Shown here: positions 58,701 through 64,000 of the stretch, piece by piece | Position numbering within the stretch: the stretch's first letter is position 1 | Layout: every line of letters begins with the position of its first letter | IMG/VR virus record: IMGVR_UViG_3300020469_003050 | Span: 64,001 to 128,000 of that record | Source: a virus | Length of the DNA: 64,000 nucleotides | Reading direction: 5' to 3' (one strand) | Program-made: the position numbers and the translations under genes | The notes under the pieces: generated by a model | What the model was told of the DNA's origin: nothing | The model's database searches: none | The model's input: only the letters and a program-made list of their open reading frames with translations

Positions 58701-59922
58701 GTAATTCTAACCATTGTTTTATATAAAGTTTATTAATAACTTCACCCCAATGTCCACCTTGAGGCCCGTTCTCATCTGTATAAGATACTATGTCCCTACA
58801 TTTGACACGATTTACAATATACAACTGTTCTTTACTAAGAGTACCATCTGGATTACTATAGTCTATCCACTTCTTATCATTACTTTCTATACAGCCTAGT
58901 ACTATATCCTTATATGCGTCTGGTACACATTCACTTAAAACATATGGAGACACAGGTTTGACATCCTCAGTCCACATCCAGGCTGGATTGTCTGCACGTA
59001 ACTCATAAACTCTTTCATCACCCATGATAGCATGAATGGTTTCTTGTGCAAGTGTTCGTCTGTAATACATTTCAGGGTTCGGAAGAAAGTCGTGTTCGTG
59101 TACTTGTAAATGTTCCCACATTTTATTTGGACCAATATTGTCCCGATAGTTTTTAGGTGTGCATTGTCCCGGTAACAAATCCCTCCTGTGCCAAACAGAA
59201 TCAAAATACTGACCTTGTGCATCATATCCTTCTCGTTGATAACCTATGTTCTTTGTAAACCTATAAGGGTAAGTCCATAGAACAAATATACCTTTTGGTT
59301 TACCATATTTTCTACATAGATGAACAAAATTATGCATGATAGTATCATTGCCAGTTCCACCTACGGATAAATTAATTACTGGTGCATTTAATTTTTTTGA
59401 TAATATTTCTCCCATCGTTTCATTCATATACTGACCTATACCAAATGTATGTGAGCAACCTGTAATGACATAACTATTCCTCCAATCTACTTCATCAAAG
59501 TCAGTATCACATCTAAACCCTTGTTTGTTAAGACGATATTCAATAGGTACATTATAATATTTCCACTGTTCTCCGATATGCTTTTTCATGTTTTCAGTCT
59601 TATCGTCTGTATCAAGCCCCAGGAATCCAGTAGTCCAATAAGGTTTTTTGCCCTTCTTCTGATGTTTCAACCATTTTAAAGGAGTAGCAGATACTCCTGG
59701 ATTGCTATTATCATTCAACTTAGTAGAAAATATATACTCAGCTGGATGTGTAATATTAACAGAATTTCTCCACCCTAAATCAAATTCATCCATTGGCAAA
59801 TCGTTAGCACCGTCCCAAGTATCAAACCTCATATATTCCCATGGTAGTTTTCCCTGCTTTTCAATCCACTTATCTTTTTCTTTTTCTACTAATTGTTTTC
59901 TTTTTCTATCGAACTCTGACAT
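58684..59922 (-). CDS. SGNH hydrolase-like protein 2
   Basis: A 412-residue paralogue with SYVITGCSHTFGIGQYMNETM, NLSVGGTGNDTIMHNFVHL, FVLWTYPYRFTKNIGYQ and the end GPQGGHWGEVINKLY. Expected SGNH residues are Ser in GCSH, Gly in SVGGTG, Asn in GND and His in HWG. An esterase or acyl-hydrolase acting on a surface or glycan substrate is likely by family. Starts two bases after the previous stop on the minus strand. Confidence 0.8.
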   Translation of the reverse strand: MSEFDRKRKQLVEKEKDKWIEKQGKLPWEYMRFDTWDGANDLPMDEFDLGWRNSVNITHPAEYIFSTKLNDNSNPGVSATPLKWLKHQKKGKKPYWTTGFLGLDTDDKTENMKKHIGEQWKYYNVPIEYRLNKQGFRCDTDFDEVDWRNSYVITGCSHTFGIGQYMNETMGEILSKKLNAPVINLSVGGTGNDTIMHNFVHLCRKYGKPKGIFVLWTYPYRFTKNIGYQREGYDAQGQYFDSVWHRRDLLPGQCTPKNYRDNIGPNKMWEHLQVHEHDFLPNPEMYYRRTLAQETIHAIMGDERVYELRADNPAWMWTEDVKPVSPYVLSECVPDAYKDIVLGCIESNDKKWIDYSNPDGTLSKEQLYIVNRVKCRDIVSYTDENGPQGGHWGEVINKLYIKQWLELHAERN

Positions 59923-59924
59923 TA

Positions 59925-61172
59925 CTAATTCCTTGACAAAAGTTCTAAGAACTTACCGGCATAATAATCTTGCATTATCGGACCCCAATGTCCACCAATA
60001 GGACCAAGTTCTGGATCCATTGACTTTATATCTCTTGCTTTACATTTGTTTAAGATAAACAACTGTTCTTTCTCACTAAAGCTATCCCAAGGTTTGAACT
60101 TCTCAGGTTCTCTCTTTTTATTCTCAATACAGTTTATTACAATATCATGAGTCCACTTTGGTACCATTGTTCTTAAACTTACTGGTTTTGTCTTTTCTGT
60201 ATCTTCTCTCCAGATCCAACCTGGAAATTCTGCACACAATTCGAACACATTTTCTTTTCCCATTATTGCATGAAACGTTTCACGTGCCAGTGTTCTTCTA
60301 TAAAAATGTCTAGGGTTTGGTACAAACTCAGTAATATGATGATGTAGATTTCTTAAACTTTCAGGATAGTGATTCATTTTTTTATTGAGTTTAGCTGGAG
60401 TATCTTCTCCTGGCATTATATCCTGTCTTTGCCATACTGGTTCGTACACAGAATCCCATGCATCAACTCCCTTTGGTTGATAAGCCAATGGCTCACTGTA
60501 TCTAGGAGAATATGTCCAGAGTACAAATAATCCTTTTGGTTTACCATATTTTTGGATAGCATGGACAACATTGTGCATCATGACATCATTACCTGTTCCA
60601 CCTACACCTAAATTAATAACAGGTGTATTAAGTTTTCTACTTATTATTTGTCCTATAGTTTGCTCGTACTTGTTGCCTACGCCCATTACATGAGAGCATC
60701 CTACAATAACATAGCTATTTTGCCAATCATATCGGTCGAAGTCTAATGGATTTCTAAAGCCTTCTTTGTTTAATCTGTATTCTACTTGATTGTCAGACCA
60801 GTACCAATCAGGACCAATCTCTTGTTTTAGGTCTAACCATGTTTCTTTTTTATCTCCACCAAAGAACTCAGCTATCCAATAAGGATCTTTTCCCTCTGGT
60901 TCAATACAAGCCCAATTAGTTTCAGGTGGGGGAGTAGGTGTATCTTCTACTGTTTTGTCTCTAGTACTTTCAATAGGTATTAACGCATTTACAGAACTCC
61001 AAAAGCCCAATTCAAAATCATTGATTGGCATTACGGTTGCATAACCCCAATCTTGTACCCTCATATAAAACCAAGGTCTTTGTTTCTTTAGATTAGGTCT
61101 ATCTGCCCAAGGGTTATCCCCTTGGTTCTTTACATACTCTTTGAATTTCAGATATTCTTCTTTTTTATTCAT
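59925..61172 (-). CDS. SGNH hydrolase-like protein 3
   Basis: A 415-residue paralogue, close to protein 2: SYVIVGCSHVMGVGNKYEQT, NLGVGGTGNDVMMHNVVHA, FVLWTYSPRYSEPLAYQ and GPIGGHWGPIMQDYY. About 60 percent of aligned motif blocks are identical to protein 2 by eye, so the pair came from a recent duplication. First gene of this minus-strand unit; its ATG is at 61172, divergent from the two promoters at 61183 and 61242. Confidence 0.8.
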   Translation of the reverse strand: MNKKEEYLKFKEYVKNQGDNPWADRPNLKKQRPWFYMRVQDWGYATVMPINDFELGFWSSVNALIPIESTRDKTVEDTPTPPPETNWACIEPEGKDPYWIAEFFGGDKKETWLDLKQEIGPDWYWSDNQVEYRLNKEGFRNPLDFDRYDWQNSYVIVGCSHVMGVGNKYEQTIGQIISRKLNTPVINLGVGGTGNDVMMHNVVHAIQKYGKPKGLFVLWTYSPRYSEPLAYQPKGVDAWDSVYEPVWQRQDIMPGEDTPAKLNKKMNHYPESLRNLHHHITEFVPNPRHFYRRTLARETFHAIMGKENVFELCAEFPGWIWREDTEKTKPVSLRTMVPKWTHDIVINCIENKKREPEKFKPWDSFSEKEQLFILNKCKARDIKSMDPELGPIGGHWGPIMQDYYAGKFLELLSRN

Positions 61173-61182
61173 GTGTAAGTCC

Positions 61183-61211
61183 TTGACAATCTGGTCGAAT
61201 CATTATATACT
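61183..61211 (+). promoter_or_regulatory. sigma70-type promoter, upstream of a tandem pair
   Basis: TTGACA at 61183-61188, 17-base spacer, TATACT at 61206-61211. First of two promoters in line before the gene at 61303. Confidence 0.7.
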
Positions 61212-61241
61212 ATATTTATGTTCGTAGTTAAAGGGGAAAAC

Positions 61242-61269
61242 TTGACAACTATAAAAAAGGTGTTATTAT
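61242..61269 (+). promoter_or_regulatory. repeat-family promoter, second of the tandem pair
   Basis: TTGACA at 61242-61247, 16-base spacer ending in GTGT (as in the family), TATTAT at 61264-61269. The transcript would start near 61276. Confidence 0.72.
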
Positions 61270-61302
61270 AATATTATGATGAATTCAGCAGAGGTATATG
61301 AT

Positions 61303-62103
61303 ATGGAACATGTAGGTGGTAAACACACTCACTTTGAAAGAAACGTACTTTATCACCACAAGTATAATTTCCAAATAGATAATTCAGGTGTTGACTATAA
61401 AGATATTTTAGAACGTGAAGAAATTGGTTTCTCACGTGAGCAAGTTGTAGCGGCGGCTATTGTTGCCGATAGTTTCAATGAAGGTACATATGTAAAAGCA
61501 CAAGGTGGTGTTTTTGATTTTGCTGATACAAAACAAGGTAGTCGATATCTTCAAATGAAAATTCCGAATAAAGATATTCTTGTAGGTATTCTACATTTAT
61601 ATCCACATCTAATCGAAGATAAGCACATTGAAAGTGCAAAAGAAATTATTAAAGAACTTGAAATGGACTTCATGTTTAAAATCATGTCAGAAAAAATGAC
61701 AGAATTTGAAAGTGGCATTGCAAGTATACTGGCGTCTACAGATAAACTAGCCAAGCAATTTTGGGGTGTAGCCGCATATCTACCGACTTATGCAGTTAAG
61801 AAAGTATGGGAACGGGAAGTTACTGACCGTAGTGAAAACTCAGTACACATAACATCAACACGCAACGATGGTAAAGTGTTCATGGACATTACAGTATTGA
61901 AATCAAGTGCGAGTCAAACATATCCTGGTTTCAACGTATCTGCTATTTCTAGTGACGGCAATCGTGTAAGTTTCTTTAGTACTAAAAGTGGTTGGGAAGT
62001 AGATAAAGAATTTACGATTACTGCTAAAGTAAAAGGTCATGGTAATGTTTGGAATCAAGAACACATAGCAGAGACAAGGTTGAATTACGTAAAGGCTTTA
62101 TGA
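61303..62103 (+). CDS. hypothetical protein
   Basis: A 266-residue soluble protein. The central part (YLQMKIPNKDILVGILHLYPHLIEDKHIESAKEI) is alpha/beta and helical, and the end has beta strands (GYPGFNVSAISSDGNRVSFFST in part). No family recognised, though T4-like phages carry such unknowns. The ATG at 61303 has AGAGG upstream; an earlier ATG at 61276 lies at the expected transcription start. A 4-base overlap follows with the next small gene. Confidence 0.65.
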   Translation: MEHVGGKHTHFERNVLYHHKYNFQIDNSGVDYKDILEREEIGFSREQVVAAAIVADSFNEGTYVKAQGGVFDFADTKQGSRYLQMKIPNKDILVGILHLYPHLIEDKHIESAKEIIKELEMDFMFKIMSEKMTEFESGIASILASTDKLAKQFWGVAAYLPTYAVKKVWEREVTDRSENSVHITSTRNDGKVFMDITVLKSSASQTYPGFNVSAISSDGNRVSFFSTKSGWEVDKEFTITAKVKGHGNVWNQEHIAETRLNYVKAL

Positions 62104-62195
62104 TTCCATTACTACTTACTCTTTGTTACTTAGGAGCAATATACGGTTTCGTATGTTTACTATTGTTACTTTGGAACAACGAAAACGTTAAATGA
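62100..62195 (+). CDS. 31-residue membrane peptide
   Basis: Almost only one hydrophobic helix (LLLTLCYLGAIYGFVCLLLLLW) with a charged tail. It overlaps its neighbours by ATGA on both sides, which supports translation. Function unknown. Confidence 0.5.
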   Translation: MIPLLLTLCYLGAIYGFVCLLLLLWNNENVK

Positions 62196-62317
62196 GAATA
62201 ATCTGTTATAAGTCACCAACTGATTACGTCACACACGATTTTCCAAAAGAAGAACTCAATGAAATATTAGACATATGTAAAGAACTTGATATCAAGTGGT
62301 ATGTCCTAGTATATTAA
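62192..62317 (+). CDS. 41-residue hypothetical peptide
   Basis: A small soluble protein (MRIICYKSPTDYVTHDF, then EEILDICKEL-like helix). It is coupled to the previous peptide by ATGA overlap. Resembles small domains common in phages, but no family is recognised. Confidence 0.5.
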   Translation: MRIICYKSPTDYVTHDFPKEELNEILDICKELDIKWYVLVY

Positions 62318-62327
62318 TAACGAAAGA

Positions 62328-62335
62328 ATAAATAC
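62328..62335 (+). promoter_or_regulatory. late-type ATAAATAC motif directly before speD-like start
   Basis: AGAATAAATACGACTATG: the motif ends four bases before the ATG at 62340. As at 39334, a late promoter here would start the message at the start codon. Confidence 0.4.
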
Positions 62336-62339
62336 GACT

Positions 62340-62723
62340 ATGAACAAGTTACTAGTACACAAGCACCTGTTAATTCGTGCCGAGGTTAATGAGCCTCTAC
62401 AAAACAAAAACAAAGCAATTAAGTATTTGCGAAAGATGATTAAAGCCATTGGTATGAAACCAATGTATGGACCTACTGCATCTTATTGTAAGATGGAAGG
62501 CAATAGAGGTCTAACTGCTTTTGCAATTATAGAAACATCACATATTGCTATGCACATATGGGACGAAGTAAGTCCTGCACTATGTCAGTTAGATGTATAC
62601 ACTTGTTCAGAAATGGATCCTAATCAGGTTCTACCTTTCTTAGAAGTTATGGAACCTGCTAAAGTAGAATATAAATTCCTAGACAGAGAAAGTAAGTTTG
62701 AAGAAATATACTCAAGTAAATAA
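62340..62723 (+). CDS. speD: S-adenosylmethionine decarboxylase-like protein
   Basis: SpeD-type proenzyme that decarboxylates SAM for polyamine synthesis. The 127-residue protein has the self-processing motif in IIETSHIAMHIWDE (E65, S67, H68, matching ESHxxxHxWPE of bacterial SpeH/SpeD; S67 would give the pyruvoyl group) and LCQLDVYTCSE (with C89). The length fits the short form. Thr replaces Ser next to the processing Ser, which does not by itself argue against function. Cyanophages have speD too. With metK in the same genome it shows the phage both makes and uses SAM. Confidence 0.85.
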   Translation: MNKLLVHKHLLIRAEVNEPLQNKNKAIKYLRKMIKAIGMKPMYGPTASYCKMEGNRGLTAFAIIETSHIAMHIWDEVSPALCQLDVYTCSEMDPNQVLPFLEVMEPAKVEYKFLDRESKFEEIYSSK

Positions 62724-62769
62724 TTCAAACGTATACAGATTACTAAATCCCCAAAAGATAAGTATTAAT

Positions 62770-63543
62770 ATGAAAGAAGTAGTTTTAGTAACAGGTGGTT
62801 TCGACCCATTACATTCTGGTCATATAGAATACTTCAAGTCTGCCAAAGCACTAGGCGATGAACTAGTTGTAGGCATAAACTCAGATGAATGGTTAACTCG
62901 TAAGAAAGGCAGAGCATTTATGAACTTTGCTGAACGTAAAGCAATCATCGAGGCATTAGAAGTAGTTGACAAAGTTATAGACTTTGATGATAGTGATGAT
63001 ACTGCCAGTTACGCATTATATAAGATACAATCTATGTATCCAATCGGTACTAAGTTTACATTTGCAAATGGTGGAGATAGAGGTAATACTACAACACCTG
63101 AATACAAACAGTATGCAGAAATGCCATGGGTTAGATTTGAATTTGGTGTAGGTGGTACAAACAAAAGAAACTCTAGTAGTTGGATACTAAATGATTGGAA
63201 GACACAAAGAACTCATCGTACATGGGGATATTGGCGAGTACTTGATGATAAACAACCTAAGGTTGGGCAGAAGATAAAAGAACTAGTTATCAACCCACGC
63301 AAGAGTTTATCAAATCAAAAACATAGATATAGAAACGAATATTGGTATGTCCTAGAAGGAGATATCATGATTGAACTAGAATTTAACAAGAAAAAAGAAG
63401 CAATCTATCTGCGTCCACATGACACATTCTTAATACCTAAGGAATGTTGGCATAAAACAACGAATATTGGTGATGAACCAGCACATATTATTGAAGTACA
63501 ATATGGTGAAAGTTGTGAAGAATCAGACATTTTAAGAAAATAA
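62770..63543 (+). CDS. nucleotidyltransferase fused to a mannose-6-phosphate isomerase-type cupin
   Basis: A 257-residue fusion. Residues 1-130 are a cytidylyltransferase-like domain: VTGGFDPLHSGHIEYFKSAK (HxGH motif), VVGINSDEWLTRKKG and NFAERKAIIEAL. This is the HldE-C/TagD family. Residues 150-257 (HRTWGYWRVLDD, KHRYRNEYWYVLEGD, LRPHDTFLIPKECWH) are a cupin like the C-terminal half of GDP-mannose pyrophosphorylase/PMI type II. The two together suggest synthesis of an activated sugar. The frame continues upstream to 62698, but the ATG at 62770 begins the nucleotidyltransferase fold. The overall order is uncommon. Confidence 0.85.
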   Translation: MKEVVLVTGGFDPLHSGHIEYFKSAKALGDELVVGINSDEWLTRKKGRAFMNFAERKAIIEALEVVDKVIDFDDSDDTASYALYKIQSMYPIGTKFTFANGGDRGNTTTPEYKQYAEMPWVRFEFGVGGTNKRNSSSWILNDWKTQRTHRTWGYWRVLDDKQPKVGQKIKELVINPRKSLSNQKHRYRNEYWYVLEGDIMIELEFNKKKEAIYLRPHDTFLIPKECWHKTTNIGDEPAHIIEVQYGESCEESDILRK

Positions 63544-63557
63544 ATCACTCCAAAAAC

Positions 63558-63585
63558 TTGACAATATAACGATTCGTGTTATATT
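63558..63585 (+). promoter_or_regulatory. repeat-family promoter
   Basis: TTGACA at 63558-63563, 16-base spacer with GATTCGTG, TATATT at 63580-63585, then ATACATAAT as in other copies. Drives the truncated gene at 63618. Confidence 0.8.
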
Positions 63586-63617
63586 ATATACATAATAAAC
63601 AAATAGAGAGGTTAATT

Positions 63618-64000
63618 ATGAATATGAAAACACTAATTGCTACAGTATCAATGATTGTAGCATTGACTACTTCATCGAATGCGATGGATGAAAGTCAATT
63701 TAATCAAATGAAAAAGGAAGGTATGATTACCACGTTTGGTAATTACGTTTCTACTAATAATAAAATAGATACTCCTTGGGGTTCTCATTATTATTTACCT
63801 AGTGATACATTCATGAAGAAAACACAAAGCGAATATAGTGAAGTGTTTTGGACTAATGGATTTGCTTGGGGTAACTTTAATGGTGATAATACTCCAGACT
63901 TGTTAATGGCATGGGAATTGCATACACAATGTCAAGGACAGATGTATGAAGATAAACATACTGGTACTTACTTTTGTCTTGCTGAATCATTAGACGACAA
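63618..64000 (+). CDS. exported protein, 3' end beyond the window
   Basis: Partial gene (no stop within the window). The product has a signal peptide (MNMKTLIATVSMIVALTTSS, cut likely after SNA). The mature part has the motif GNFNGDNTPDLLMAWE, which resembles the calcium-binding DxDxDG-like turns of FG-GAP/VCBS or EF-type loops, and at least two Cys (CQGQM, FCLAE). AGAGAGG lies upstream of the ATG. It could be a secreted or virion-associated adhesive protein (inference). Confidence 0.7.
   Translation, partial: MNMKTLIATVSMIVALTTSSNAMDESQFNQMKKEGMITTFGNYVSTNNKIDTPWGSHYYLPSDTFMKKTQSEYSEVFWTNGFAWGNFNGDNTPDLLMAWELHTQCQGQMYEDKHTGTYFCLAESLDD

Overview
The window is AT-rich, almost fully coding and densely packed, with start/stop overlaps of the ATGA and TAATG type. 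It is best read as part of the genome of a large T4-like marine myovirus. A gp45-type sliding clamp, a T4-type RNase H/FEN exonuclease, a MoxR/VWA pair, dihydrofolate reductase and thymidylate synthase, several small proteins of the kind common in T4-like cyanophages and pelagiphages, and TATAAATA-like late promoter motifs all support this. The host cannot be read from the sequence. A marine alphaproteobacterium or gammaproteobacterium is plausible (the SbmA/BacA homologue hints at it), but that is inference. No tRNA, rRNA, CRISPR array or insertion sequence was recognised.

Layout. (1) 1-9.7 kb, plus strand: sliding clamp, a DpdA-like DNA transglycosylase, an NCS2 purine permease, a QueD-like protein, adenine phosphoribosyltransferase, flavodoxin, a glycosyltransferase, FolE, QueE, S-adenosylmethionine synthetase and a rhodanese. 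Together these suggest 7-deazaguanine DNA modification with its purine, electron and SAM supply. (2) 9.7-18 kb, plus: RNase H, a HAD phosphatase, an SbmA/BacA transporter, an HtrA-like protease, T4-like hypotheticals and the MoxR ATPase. (3) 18.1-24.55 kb, plus: a compact six-gene lipid/polyketide-like cassette (acyl-activating ligase, flavin halogenase, two fatty-acid desaturases, a GNAT-like protein, a ketosynthase) plus a 56-residue membrane peptide. It sits between the MoxR gene and its VWA partner and has its own promoter. (4) 24.6-29.6 kb, plus: VWA protein, HNH nuclease, cyanophage-type hypotheticals, DHFR and ThyA.

(5) 29.5-50.9 kb, minus: a 21-kb run of overlapping genes with seven radical SAM proteins, three Asp/Asn-hydroxylase-type oxygenases, a PLP aminotransferase, RpiB, two Rossmann-like methyltransferase-like proteins, a 925-residue protein with seven glycosyltransferase-like repeats, a carbamoyltransferase and an SGNH protein. 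A free acyl carrier protein is divergently encoded at its head (50.98 kb). (6) 51.3-57.7 kb, plus: small unknown genes, many driven by near-identical promoters (early-type). (7) 57.7-61.2 kb, minus: three tandem SGNH-like paralogues. (8) 61.2-64 kb, plus: an unknown protein, SpeD-like SAM decarboxylase, a nucleotidyltransferase-cupin fusion and a truncated secreted protein.

The most interesting content is the phage-borne acyl/halogenase/ketosynthase cassette with a matching free ACP, and the seven-member radical SAM island next to phage-encoded MetK, SpeD and flavodoxin. Together they look like a virus-encoded secondary-metabolite or surface-modification programme that uses much SAM. Two promoter families with conserved spacers and a late-type motif suggest that these modules run under the phage's own transcription programme.
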